From Flavobacterium suaedae (lineage in GTDB: Bacteria; Bacteroidota; Bacteroidia; Flavobacteriales; Flavobacteriaceae): a stretch of 64,000 nt of DNA. Shown here piece after piece: positions 46,293 to 54,736 of this stretch (the first letter of the stretch is position 1; each line of letters opens with the position of its first letter). Both the position numbers and the translations under genes were made by a program. Location of the stretch: contig NZ_BMJE01000004.1 of assembly GCF_014642915.1 (NCBI RefSeq), forward strand, positions 352,697 through 416,696, in the 5' to 3' direction. Under the pieces are notes generated by a model, which was given only the letters and a program-made list of their open reading frames with translations, was not told the origin of the DNA and made no database searches.

Positions 46293-47669
46293 TTAATTGG
46301 AAGTTAGTTTTTCTAATGCGGCTTTTGCATTAATTACATCAACCATTGATTGTAAATATTCCTGTTGCGCTGAATAAAGCTGTCTTTGTGCTTCAGAAAA
46401 TTCAAAACTGGTAGAAATACCTTCGCTAAACTTTATTTGTTGTTTGTTTTCTATTCTCTCAGCCAGCCTTAGTTTGTTTTTGGCTGTAGTATATTGCTCA
46501 ACACTAAATTCATACTGGCTTTTTGCTTGTTGGTATTGAAGTTTTAAGTTTTCTTCTAAATCTATAAGATCAGTTTCAGCCTTTTTAAGTTCAATTTTAG
46601 CTTGTTGCGTTCTTGCGCTACGGGCAAAACTGCTGAATATTGGTACATTAAGACTTACGCCTAAGTAAGAGTAATTAAGCCAGCTTTGTTCTTTTTGTAT
46701 AAATTTAAACTCGTCGTTAAAGCCATTATAACCAAAAGTAAGGTTAGAAGAAAGCGTTGGTAATGCTTTACTCTTTTCTTGTTTTAGTAATAATTCTTTT
46801 TGCTCTCGGTTATTAATCCCAAGTTTATAATCAATATTATTTTTAACACTAAAGCTACTGCCTGTAATTAGTAAATCCATATTAGCATTAGCAAGTTCTT
46901 CTAAGCCATCAGTAAGCTGTAACTCGTCTTCCAGTTCCATGCCCAATAATACTTTAAGCATGTTTAGTGTAATTTCGGTAAGCCTTTTAGAGTTATTTAA
47001 TGAACTGTTTACAGATGCCAGTGTAATACCAATTTGTTCTGCTTCTTCCTCTTCGGCAAGCCCATTTTTGTAGCTTTCTTCAGCTTCAAAAAGGTTTTTT
47101 TCCAGTGTAGCTTTGTTCTTTTCAAATATTTTTACACTTTCCTGAGAAAGGAGTACGTTGCCGTAAGCATTAATAACCTGCTCTTTAATTTCTAAATCAT
47201 TTTTTAGTTTAGATGTTTTATAGAAATCAAGATATGTTTTAGCAGCTTTTACACCCACTATATAACTACCGTCAAAAATTAGTTGGTTTAGGGTAGCTCT
47301 GGCATCCATAGTATGTTTAGTACCAAAGGCGACTTCAGTAAAAGTACCCGGTTCACCACCAAAGAACTCAGCAGGAATTATCTGCTTTTGCAGTTCAAAG
47401 TTGTTTTGGTAATTACCACTTGCACTTATTTGAGGCAACCCGCCTGCAATAGTTTCCCATTTTTTCTTGTAGGCTGCCTCTACATCCAGTCCGGAATTAA
47501 TAACCGAACGGTTGTATTGCAATGCATGTTGTACGGCTTCTTGCAGACTCATACTGTAGTTTTCTTTTTCTTCCTGTGCCCATAACTGGCATACAGGTAA
47601 AAGGAAAACCAAGAGCAGCCCAAAGCTACGGTACACATACTGTGTAATTTGATTTTTGTTTTTCTTCAT
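46293..47669 (-). CDS. TolC-family outer-membrane efflux protein
   Basis: The 458-residue protein has a signal peptide (about 10-31, ending LWAQ). Two repeated halves of long helices and short beta strands follow, with the outer-membrane factor pattern: LQEAVQHALQYNRSV near the start and SFEFSEAQRQLYSAQQEYLQS near the end. As a trimer it forms the exit duct for the RND pump encoded downstream. It follows tetR after 29 nt. Confidence 0.9.
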   Translation of the reverse strand: MKKNKNQITQYVYRSFGLLLVFLLPVCQLWAQEEKENYSMSLQEAVQHALQYNRSVINSGLDVEAAYKKKWETIAGGLPQISASGNYQNNFELQKQIIPAEFFGGEPGTFTEVAFGTKHTMDARATLNQLIFDGSYIVGVKAAKTYLDFYKTSKLKNDLEIKEQVINAYGNVLLSQESVKIFEKNKATLEKNLFEAEESYKNGLAEEEEAEQIGITLASVNSSLNNSKRLTEITLNMLKVLLGMELEDELQLTDGLEELANANMDLLITGSSFSVKNNIDYKLGINNREQKELLLKQEKSKALPTLSSNLTFGYNGFNDEFKFIQKEQSWLNYSYLGVSLNVPIFSSFARSARTQQAKIELKKAETDLIDLEENLKLQYQQAKSQYEFSVEQYTTAKNKLRLAERIENKQQIKFSEGISTSFEFSEAQRQLYSAQQEYLQSMVDVINAKAALEKLTSN

Positions 47670-47698
47670 AGATTACTGTTTGATTTATTGATTGATGA

Positions 47699-48292
47699 TT
47701 ATGATTTAAAAAGTGTGTCCATTACTATTTGTTTACGCTCTTCCAGTAGTTTATCAAAAGCTTCGTCTCCATACCCCATGCTTTTTTGTAAAAGTGGACG
47801 CATAGAAACAGGGAAGGAGGTAAGCGATATAAAGTTTATTAAAAACTGTTCGGGCCTCATTTTAGGGAGGTTTCCGTTTTCCATTTCCAATGCTATTTGT
47901 AAATAAAATTTATCTAAAAGATTACTCATTTTTTCTTCGCTCTTATATCGACATCCTTGGTTTACCTGCGTTACCATATATATTTCCAGATAAGGATATC
48001 TTTTAGACTCTTCAAAAAAGAAATCTAAGTATTGGCTTATTTTTTCTTTAAAAGGCAAGTCAGAGGTTACAATCATTTCCCCTCTTTCCAGTTCTTTTTC
48101 CTGTGCATCCTCAAAAACAATATCAAAAAGTTTGTTTCTGGAACGGAAATAATAATTTATTAGAGTTCTGTTTACTCCTGCGGCATCTGCAATTTCTTGA
48201 GTAGTTGCGTTAAACCTCCCTTCCGCAAAAAAAAGTTTTTTTGCGGTGTCTTTAATTAACTGTTCGGTAACGCTATCTTTTTTATCTGACAT
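47699..48292 (-). CDS. TetR-family repressor of the RND efflux operon
   Basis: This 197-residue regulator has an N-terminal helix-turn-helix (about 28-50: TQEIADAAGVNRTLINYYF) and a helical ligand-binding C-terminal part. It is the first gene of the efflux operon, so it very likely represses its own operon and is released by a pump substrate. A perfect 7-bp inverted repeat sits between its promoter and its start codon and is the best operator candidate. The inducer is unknown. Confidence 0.92.
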   Translation of the reverse strand: MSDKKDSVTEQLIKDTAKKLFFAEGRFNATTQEIADAAGVNRTLINYYFRSRNKLFDIVFEDAQEKELERGEMIVTSDLPFKEKISQYLDFFFEESKRYPYLEIYMVTQVNQGCRYKSEEKMSNLLDKFYLQIALEMENGNLPKMRPEQFLINFISLTSFPVSMRPLLQKSMGYGDEAFDKLLEERKQIVMDTLFKS

Positions 48293-48310
48293 TATTGTTT
48301 AACTTTTTTG

Positions 48311-48328
48311 TTTGACATTTTTGTCAAA
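48311..48328 (-). promoter_or_regulatory. Probable TetR operator of the efflux operon
   Basis: TTTGACA (48311-48317) and TGTCAAA (48322-48328) are perfect inverted repeats around TTTT, 18 bp in all, lying 18 nt before the start codon of the TetR gene and just downstream of the -7 box. The place and size fit an autorepressor dimer site overlapping the transcription start. Confidence 0.7.
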
Positions 48329-48330
48329 TG

Positions 48331-48362
48331 CAAATTTAAGAGCATTCTCTCCAATTTTCAAA
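48331..48362 (-). promoter_or_regulatory. Promoter of the efflux operon
   Basis: On the reverse strand TTTG (48359-48362) and TAAATTTG (48331-48338) are both perfect matches, 20 nt apart. The operator palindrome begins 2 nt after the -7 box, so binding would block initiation. Confidence 0.72.
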
Positions 48363-48378
48363 ATTAATTTTGGGTTAA

Positions 48379-48984
48379 TTATAGGTCCTCATTTTTAAGT
48401 ATGGATTCCAGTATTTCAACCCCTTTAGGCGTTGCTATTGCCCGTAGGTGATATTCTAAAAACTGCTTTGTAAGGTTCGCTGCTGTAAATATTTCGGCAG
48501 GAAATACATAGTTGTCTTTAATGCCGGTTAACCCTGTAAAATACATTCTCGATATAAACTCTATATCTATGTCTGCTCTGTATATTTTGTTGTCTATTCC
48601 CTTTTGTAAATTATCTATCATAGAGCTGTGTACTTTTTCAAACTGATTTTTACGCAGGCATGAAAATGCTTTAGGGAAAAATTTTTGTAATTGATAAATA
48701 GGAGCTGTTGTTTCATGTTTTAACTGCTGCATCATAAAGCCCCGTATCATGAAAATTTCTTCAATAGAATTCTTATCCAGATTTTTTATTCCGTCAATTC
48801 CTGAACAGACTTTTCCAAAAATGCTGTCTACACTAGCTTTTACCAATGTATTCTTGTTACAAAAATATTTGTAAATCGTTTTCTTGGAAATTCCCATTTC
48901 GTTGGCTATGTCATCCATAGTAACACTTTTAAAGCCAAGGTTTAAAAACATTTCAGTTGCTTTGTCTACTATCGCCTCCTTCAT
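48379..48984 (-). CDS. TetR-family regulator, divergent from polyprenyl synthase gene
   Basis: The 201-residue protein starts at ATG 48984 (MKEAIVDKATEMF); the frame stays open upstream but has no family sequence there. The helix-turn-helix reads TMDDIANEMGISKKTIYKYF (about 20-39). The C-terminal helical part would bind a ligand not known. It is divergent from the polyprenyl diphosphate synthase gene, with an inverted repeat over its own promoter, so it probably controls itself and perhaps that gene. It does not lie in the efflux operon but ends 87 nt upstream of it, facing the same way. Confidence 0.88.
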   Translation of the reverse strand: MKEAIVDKATEMFLNLGFKSVTMDDIANEMGISKKTIYKYFCNKNTLVKASVDSIFGKVCSGIDGIKNLDKNSIEEIFMIRGFMMQQLKHETTAPIYQLQKFFPKAFSCLRKNQFEKVHSSMIDNLQKGIDNKIYRADIDIEFISRMYFTGLTGIKDNYVFPAEIFTAANLTKQFLEYHLRAIATPKGVEILESILKNEDL

Positions 48985-49006
48985 ACACTTAATTGTTTTA
49001 ACGTGG

Positions 49007-49036
49007 CAAATGTAGCAAGGAAACTTTAGAAACAAA
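49007..49036 (-). promoter_or_regulatory. Promoter of the second TetR gene
   Basis: On the reverse strand TTTG (49033-49036) and TACATTTG (49007-49014) are perfect consensus elements 18 nt apart, about 22 nt before the start at 48984. Confidence 0.7.
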
Positions 49037-49046
49037 AAAAGTTTCC
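49019..49046. promoter_or_regulatory. Inverted repeat, probable operator of the second TetR
   Basis: GGAAACTTT (49019-49027) and AAAGTTTCC (49038-49046) are perfect 9-bp inverted copies separated by 10 nt. The repeat covers the -33 box and spacer of the TetR promoter and lies 27 nt from the -33 box of the divergent promoter. Binding would most directly repress the TetR gene itself. Confidence 0.6.
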
Positions 49047-49072
49047 AAAGTTTTTGTAACAAAATTTCTTTA

Positions 49073-49103
49073 TTTGAAATCAGTGTATAAAGGTTTACTT
49101 TAG
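49073..49103 (+). promoter_or_regulatory. Promoter of the polyprenyl diphosphate synthase gene
   Basis: TTTG (49073-49076) is followed after exactly 19 nt by TACTTTAG (49096-49103), one base off the TAnnTTTG consensus. The start codon at 49119 is 15 nt further. Confidence 0.5.
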
Positions 49104-49118
49104 CAAAAAAAACATTTC

Positions 49119-50093
49119 ATGCAGGCTATAGCGCAGTATCAGCAGATAATTCAAGATTATTTTACTCAAATTTCGTTAGTAAAACAACCCAAAAATTTAT
49201 ATGAACCTATACAGTATATATTATCACTTGGCGGTAAAAGAATGCGTCCCGTTTTAACCTTAATGGCAGCAGATGTTTTTAATGCTGACTGTAAGAAAGC
49301 TTTACCGGCAGCTATAGCAGTAGAAATGTTTCATAATTTTTCATTAGTACATGATGATATTATGGACGATGCCCCGTTACGCAGGGGTAATGAAACGGTA
49401 CATGAAAAATGGGATGTAAACACAGGTATTCTTTCCGGAGATGCTATGCTGATATTAGCATACCAGTATTTTGAAGAGTATGAGCCTGATGTTTTTAGAG
49501 ATTTGGCAAAACTATTCAGTAAAACGGCACTTGAAGTTTGTGAAGGACAGCAATGGGATGTAGATTTTGAAGAGCGCAGCAATGTAACGATACCTGAGTA
49601 TTTAAAAATGATAGAATATAAAACGGCGGTTTTAGTAGGTGCAGCCATGAAAATGGGAGGTATAGTTGCCCGAACAACTAAACAGAACTGTGACCTAATA
49701 TATGATTTCGGTTTAAATTTAGGTTTGGCATTCCAGTTGCAGGATGATTATTTAGATGCATTTGGTAATCCTGAAACATTTGGCAAGCAAGTAGGGGGCG
49801 ATATTATTGAGAATAAAAAAACATACCTTTATTTAAAAGCATTACAACAATGTAACCCGTACCAAAAAGAACGTTTATTACAATGGTTTGCCATGCAACC
49901 GGAAGATACTACCGATAAAATAATTGATGTAAAAGAACTTTTTGTAGCTACAAAAGCCGATACAGCTACAAGAGATGCTATAAAGGACTATACTGAAAAA
50001 GCTTTTGATATTTTAAATAAACTAGAAATAGATGAAGATAAAAAAGAGCTTTTAAGAAATTTTGGTGAGTTCCTTATGGGGAGAAATGTTTAA
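49119..50093 (+). CDS. Polyprenyl diphosphate synthase (trans-isoprenyl)
   Basis: The 324-residue protein has both Asp-rich motifs: DDIMDD at 79-84 (first, with the RRG after it at 88-90) and DDYLD at 209-213 (second). The substrate loop GGKRMRP lies at 38-44. It condenses isopentenyl diphosphate units onto an allylic diphosphate in the cytoplasm. Chain length cannot be read with safety; farnesyl/geranylgeranyl and longer quinone-side-chain products (menaquinone is usual in this phylum) are all open. It is followed 27 nt later by a small conserved-looking gene, likely co-transcribed. A TetR gene is divergent. Confidence 0.9.
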   Translation: MQAIAQYQQIIQDYFTQISLVKQPKNLYEPIQYILSLGGKRMRPVLTLMAADVFNADCKKALPAAIAVEMFHNFSLVHDDIMDDAPLRRGNETVHEKWDVNTGILSGDAMLILAYQYFEEYEPDVFRDLAKLFSKTALEVCEGQQWDVDFEERSNVTIPEYLKMIEYKTAVLVGAAMKMGGIVARTTKQNCDLIYDFGLNLGLAFQLQDDYLDAFGNPETFGKQVGGDIIENKKTYLYLKALQQCNPYQKERLLQWFAMQPEDTTDKIIDVKELFVATKADTATRDAIKDYTEKAFDILNKLEIDEDKKELLRNFGEFLMGRNV

Positions 50094-50120
50094 AATACTA
50101 GAGTAATATTCAGTTTTACT

Positions 50121-50474
50121 ATGACATATATTGCGCCAAAAAGTACCGATTTACTACTTAGTGAAGCACAGAAAGAAGCACTTTATGTAAAACTGGTTGA
50201 ACAGTTAAACAAAGACTTTTCACTGGCTAACGAGTTGCTTGATTTTCCTTTGGATATTACCCCTATAAACCTGAAAATAGGGTTGCATGAAAAGATATAT
50301 ACTTTAATTCAGCATCGTTTTGCTGAATACTTAAACCTGTTGTATATAATAGATGTTCCTGAAAAAGAGATAAGGGCTTTAGATGGTAGCGATATAGCTG
50401 ACCTTAGTGAGCAGGTTGCCTTTTTAATATTAAAAAGAGAGTGGCAAAAAGTATGGTTTAGGAATAAGTATTAG
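50121..50474 (+). CDS. Small protein of unknown function
   Basis: This 117-residue soluble protein is mainly helical, with no signal peptide or Cys motif. It starts MTYIAPKSTDLLLSEAQ and has a conserved-looking centre (LIQHRFAEYLNLLYIIDVPE). It does not resemble a family I know. It follows the polyprenyl synthase gene after 27 nt on the same strand and is probably in the same transcript. Codon use is like that of its neighbours, so I regard it as a real gene. Confidence 0.65.
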   Translation: MTYIAPKSTDLLLSEAQKEALYVKLVEQLNKDFSLANELLDFPLDITPINLKIGLHEKIYTLIQHRFAEYLNLLYIIDVPEKEIRALDGSDIADLSEQVAFLILKREWQKVWFRNKY

Positions 50475-50489
50475 TGTTAAGAATAGTGT

Positions 50490-51248
50490 TTAATACCAAA
50501 CCTCATATCCTTTTTTTAAGAAATCAGATTGATTTTCGCCACTGCTTTTTATCAGGTAATTACAGTAATCGTTGTTTATACATTTACTGTTTATAATAAC
50601 TCCTTTTTCAATATCAATTGTTACTGAACCTATAAGTTTACCATTAATAAAAGAGTCAATTTTGTTTTTAGAAAATTGTCGGTTAATCATTGTTTCTTCA
50701 AAAGTTAACTGAGAAACTTCTTCAAAACAAAATTTTAATTGCATGTCGAGTTTAGGAGTTAATTCAAAAACTTTTGTAACAACAGCATTGTACATATTTC
50801 CGTTATGAACGCGTTCTTTTAATAGTAAAAATGTTTTGTTATTAATTTGTTGCGTTTCAATTAAAGGCTTGTTTAAAAGTTTAGTTTCAAATCCTTCTTC
50901 ATTATTATAACTCCACCTTAAATTTATCTTTACAGGGTTATTGGTAACTGTGTTTTTACTATGGTTGTAAGGTAGAAAGTAAGCATATTTTTTATATCCG
51001 TTTCCGGTTATTAAAATATATAAATCAACATTTTTAGTTATTGTAAATTTTAAGGTATTTTCTACATCTAAAGAGGTTTCCCAAGTCATTTTGTTAATGC
51101 TCTCAATTACCTTGTCAGGAGTTTTTTCAATAGTAGTATCATCTTTAGGAATAGACAGGTAATTACTGTTTTTAAGTACAGTTGAGAAATCTATTTTTTG
51201 GCTATAAAGTAAACTTCCGTAAAGGAGTAAAGTGAGCAATAGTTTCAT
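50490..51248 (-). CDS. Secreted protein of unknown function
   Basis: The 252-residue protein has a signal peptide (1-16, LLYGSLLYSQ). The mature part is beta-rich, with many Lys and Asn and two Cys near the end (INSKCINNDYCNYL). I do not recognise the family. Its start lies 5 nt after the stop of the outer-membrane protein gene 51254-51796, so the two are probably one operon, and both end with weak or no terminator signals. Confidence 0.6.
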   Translation of the reverse strand: MKLLLTLLLYGSLLYSQKIDFSTVLKNSNYLSIPKDDTTIEKTPDKVIESINKMTWETSLDVENTLKFTITKNVDLYILITGNGYKKYAYFLPYNHSKNTVTNNPVKINLRWSYNNEEGFETKLLNKPLIETQQINNKTFLLLKERVHNGNMYNAVVTKVFELTPKLDMQLKFCFEEVSQLTFEETMINRQFSKNKIDSFINGKLIGSVTIDIEKGVIINSKCINNDYCNYLIKSSGENQSDFLKKGYEVWY

Positions 51249-51253
51249 AGTAA

Positions 51254-51796
51254 TTAAAAATAAACTCGTATAAAAGGCAGTAGTGCATCAGCATACACAA
51301 AGTCATTATCATCAAAAAGTACGTTGTACCGAATACCTACAGTAATATTCTCCATTTGGTAACCTGCTCCTAAAAATAAAGCAGTATTCCAGAAATCCTT
51401 TTCACGGTCAGTATTAGCATAAAACGGATAACGGTAATTTTCATCATATTTTAAATTAACCCTTAATTGTTCCAATTCAGCAGAAAGCTGTATATAAGGT
51501 AATGGGTTAAAAACTCCTATTACAGACCCTCCGTATATTGATGCTTTATAAATATCGTCTTGCTTTACATAGCTGTATTGAGCGCCAGCACCCGCACCAA
51601 CATATTCATTAAAACGATATAATGCTCCCGGTGCCACCATTATCTGGGTAAAATTATTACCAAAACCCAACCCCGCGCTACCACCAAACTGAACATCGCT
51701 CCAAAAGTCACCTGAAGTTTGTGAATAAGATAGTGAAGAATACAAAAGGGCAATTAACAGATATTTTGTTAAAAAAATGTGAATACGCGTTTTCAT
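51254..51796 (-). CDS. Small outer-membrane beta-barrel protein, unknown function
   Basis: The 180-residue protein has a signal peptide (1-25, SLSYSQ), alternating strands typical of an 8-strand barrel (GSAGLGFGNNFTQIMVAPGA, VGAGAGAQYSYV, ALFLGAGYQMENITVGIRYNV) and an aromatic end (FIRVYF). No enzymatic motif is present. It is divergent from sucA, so any functional link with 2-oxoglutarate dehydrogenase based on position would be unfounded. Confidence 0.7.
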   Translation of the reverse strand: MKTRIHIFLTKYLLIALLYSSLSYSQTSGDFWSDVQFGGSAGLGFGNNFTQIMVAPGALYRFNEYVGAGAGAQYSYVKQDDIYKASIYGGSVIGVFNPLPYIQLSAELEQLRVNLKYDENYRYPFYANTDREKDFWNTALFLGAGYQMENITVGIRYNVLFDDNDFVYADALLPFIRVYF

Positions 51797-51862
51797 TATT
51801 TAGGTTCATTAAAAATTACCTAGCATAAATATATGAAAAACACGATTAGATTATTACAATTA

Positions 51863-51878
51863 TTGTACTTTTGTACAA
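51863..51878 (+). promoter_or_regulatory. Promoter -7 box of sucA within a palindrome
   Basis: TACTTTTG (51866-51873) is a perfect -7 match, 39 nt before the ATG. It is nested in TTGTAC-TTTT-GTACAA (51863-51878), a perfect 6-bp inverted repeat. A regulator could bind here; the repeat might also be chance because the -7 consensus supplies part of it. Confidence 0.45.
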
Positions 51879-51911
51879 ATTTCTTAAATAAAAGGTCATA
51901 AAGACATAAGC

Positions 51912-54680
51912 ATGGACAGGTTTTCCTTTTTAAACGCAGCGCACGCTGCCTTTTTTGCAGATTTATACGATCAATATATAGAGAATCCCGATAGTGTAGA
52001 GCCAAGTTGGCGCAGCTTTTTTCAAGGTTTTGATTTTGCAAACGAATATGGTTCCGGGTATATAGAAATAACATCCGGACAGTCTCAATCAGGCGCAGAA
52101 AACCCTGAAATTCCTGAGAAAATACAAAAGGAGTTTAAGGTGTTAAACCTTATTGAAGGGTACAGGACAAGAGGGCATTTGTTTACTAAAACAAATCCTG
52201 TAAGAGAAAGAAGAAACTATACCCCGACACTTGCTTTAGAAAATTTCGGTCTTTCAAATGCTGATCTTGATACGGTATTTGAAGCAGGAGGAGAAGTAGG
52301 TGTAGCAAAAGGGACTTTAAAACAGATTATAGATCACCTAGAAAAAATATATTGCGACCATATAGGTCTTGAATATATGTATATTCGTGATCCTGAAGTT
52401 AGAAAATGGGTACAAAACTGGCTGGCTAAGGGAGAAAATCATCCTGAATTTTCTGATGAAAGAAGAAAGCAAATTCTTGAAAAATTAAATGAAGCTGTTT
52501 CGTTTGAAAACTTCCTTCATACAAAATATGTAGGTCAAAAACGTTTCTCTCTGGAAGGAGGGGAGTCTTTAATCCCTGCACTTGATGCACTTATAGAATC
52601 TGCTGCCGAAAAAGGCGTAGAGCAGTTTGTTATGGGTATGGCACACAGGGGTAGACTTAATGTTTTAGCCAATATATTTGGTAAGTCTACAGCAGAAATA
52701 TTCAGTGAGTTTGACGGGAAAGATTACGATGACGACTCAATGTTTGATGGTGATGTTAAATACCACTTAGGTCTTACTTCAGACAAGAAAACAAAAAGCG
52801 GTAAAAGCATAAATATTAACCTTGCACCAAACCCGTCTCACCTGGAAACAGTTGGAGCGGTAATTGAAGGTATAGCAAGAGCTAAGCAGGACAGACATTT
52901 CCCTGAAGATAACTCGAAAGTATTACCTATTGCAGTGCACGGTGATGCTGCTATAGCAGGACAGGGTATTGTATACGAAATTGTACAAATGGCCAAACTA
53001 GATGGTTATAAAACAGGTGGTACTATACACGTAGTGGTTAACAACCAAATAGGTTTTACCACAAACTATCTTGATGGTCGTTCATCAACCTATTGTACAG
53101 ATGTTGCCAAAGTAACCCTTTCTCCGGTACTTCATGTTAATGCAGATGATGTTGAGGCAGTAGTACAGGCAGTACTTTTCGCACTTGATTTCAGAATGGA
53201 GTTTGGCAGCGATGTATTTATAGATTTACTGGGTTACAGAAAGTACGGACATAACGAAGGCGATGAGCCACGCTTTACACAGCCTAAACTATATAAAATA
53301 ATTGCTAAACACGAAAACCCGAGAGCAATATATGCTGATAAATTATTATCAATGGGTATTATTGATGATGATTATGTGACCAAGCTGGAAAAGAAATATA
53401 AAGCTGTACTGGAGGAGAATTTAGAAGAATCCCGTAAAAAAGACCTTACTGTAATTACTCCGTTTATGCAAAATGAGTGGGATGGTTATGTACAGGCTTA
53501 TGAAGATGATATGCTTCAAAAAGTAGATACTACTTTCCCTATTGCGGAACTGGACAAAATAGCATCAGTAATAACGGAGTTACCTTCTGATAAAAAATTC
53601 ATCAGAAAAATAGAAAAACTGATTGGCGACAGAAAGAATATGTATGAAACCGATAAGTTGGACTGGGCAATGGGCGAACTTTTAGCCTACGGTACATTAC
53701 TTACAGAAGGTTTCGGAGTTCGTATGTCAGGTCAGGATGTTGAAAGAGGTACATTCTCTCACCGTCATGCCGTTATGAAGGTAGAGGACTCGGAAGAAGA
53801 GGTAGTATTATTAAACAGACTTAAAGACCAAAAAGGTCAATTCCAAATATATAATTCATTGTTATCAGAGTATGGTGTGGTAGGTTTTGATTATGGTTAT
53901 GCCTTAGCAAGCCCTAAAACACTAACTATTTGGGAAGCGCAATTTGGAGATTTCTCTAACGGTGCACAGATAATGATTGACCAGTACATTAGTGCTGCCG
54001 AAGATAAGTGGAACAACCAAAACGGATTGGTAATGCTATTACCGCACGGTTACGAAGGGCAGGGTGCAGAACACTCAAGTGCACGTATGGAACGTTACCT
54101 GCAACTTTGTGCATTCCATAATATGTACGTTGCAGACTGTACGACTCCTGCAAACTTCTTCCACCTGTTAAGAAGACAAATGAAAACAAACTTCCGTAAA
54201 CCGCTTATTGTGTTTACCCCTAAAAGTTTATTACGTCATCCGGAAGTAACTTCAACAAAAGAAGAGTTGGCAAACGGTAGTTTCCAGGAAGTAATTGATG
54301 ATCCTAATGCAAGTGCTGATAAGATAAAAACATTAGTATTCTGTACAGGTAAATTCTACTATGACTTAGTAGCGGAAAGAAAAGAAAGAGAAAGAGATGA
54401 TGTCGCTATTGTAAGAATAGAACAATTATTCCCGTTAGCTACAAACCAGCTAAGCAAAATAATAAAGAAATATAAAAATGCAAATGACTATGTTTGGGCA
54501 CAGGAAGAGCCTAAAAACATGGGGGCTTACAGCTACATGTTAATGCATTTTACTGAGGTTAAATTCAGGTTGGCATCGCTTGAACAATCAAGTGCTCCGG
54601 CAGCGGGTAGTAGTACAAGAGCTAAAAAACGTCATGCTGCTGCAATAGCAATGGTTTTTGATAAAGATTTATTTAATTAA
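51912..54680 (+). CDS. sucA: 2-oxoglutarate dehydrogenase E1 component
   Basis: The 922-residue length fits E1 (E. coli SucA is 933). Signatures are the N-terminal SFLNAAHAAFFADLYDQYIENP, GMAHRGRLN (242-250), the thiamine diphosphate site HGDAAIAGQG (343-352) with NNQIGFTT later, and the transketolase-like C-terminal half with LLPHGYEGQGAEHSSARMERYLQ. It decarboxylates 2-oxoglutarate and hands the succinyl group to the lipoyl group of E2. It is followed by sucB after 56 nt. E3 is not in this window. Confidence 0.97.
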   Translation: MDRFSFLNAAHAAFFADLYDQYIENPDSVEPSWRSFFQGFDFANEYGSGYIEITSGQSQSGAENPEIPEKIQKEFKVLNLIEGYRTRGHLFTKTNPVRERRNYTPTLALENFGLSNADLDTVFEAGGEVGVAKGTLKQIIDHLEKIYCDHIGLEYMYIRDPEVRKWVQNWLAKGENHPEFSDERRKQILEKLNEAVSFENFLHTKYVGQKRFSLEGGESLIPALDALIESAAEKGVEQFVMGMAHRGRLNVLANIFGKSTAEIFSEFDGKDYDDDSMFDGDVKYHLGLTSDKKTKSGKSININLAPNPSHLETVGAVIEGIARAKQDRHFPEDNSKVLPIAVHGDAAIAGQGIVYEIVQMAKLDGYKTGGTIHVVVNNQIGFTTNYLDGRSSTYCTDVAKVTLSPVLHVNADDVEAVVQAVLFALDFRMEFGSDVFIDLLGYRKYGHNEGDEPRFTQPKLYKIIAKHENPRAIYADKLLSMGIIDDDYVTKLEKKYKAVLEENLEESRKKDLTVITPFMQNEWDGYVQAYEDDMLQKVDTTFPIAELDKIASVITELPSDKKFIRKIEKLIGDRKNMYETDKLDWAMGELLAYGTLLTEGFGVRMSGQDVERGTFSHRHAVMKVEDSEEEVVLLNRLKDQKGQFQIYNSLLSEYGVVGFDYGYALASPKTLTIWEAQFGDFSNGAQIMIDQYISAAEDKWNNQNGLVMLLPHGYEGQGAEHSSARMERYLQLCAFHNMYVADCTTPANFFHLLRRQMKTNFRKPLIVFTPKSLLRHPEVTSTKEELANGSFQEVIDDPNASADKIKTLVFCTGKFYYDLVAERKERERDDVAIVRIEQLFPLATNQLSKIIKKYKNANDYVWAQEEPKNMGAYSYMLMHFTEVKFRLASLEQSSAPAAGSSTRAKKRHAAAIAMVFDKDLFN

Positions 54681-54736
54681 TATACTTATTTTTGATTTAA
54701 CAAAAAGGTTAATAATACCAATAAAATTATACTGAC

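Noticed and set aside
51254..51796. Enzyme of 2-oxoglutarate metabolism because of its place next to sucA
   Set aside because: The protein is a small outer-membrane barrel with a signal peptide and no catalytic motif; it is divergent from sucA.
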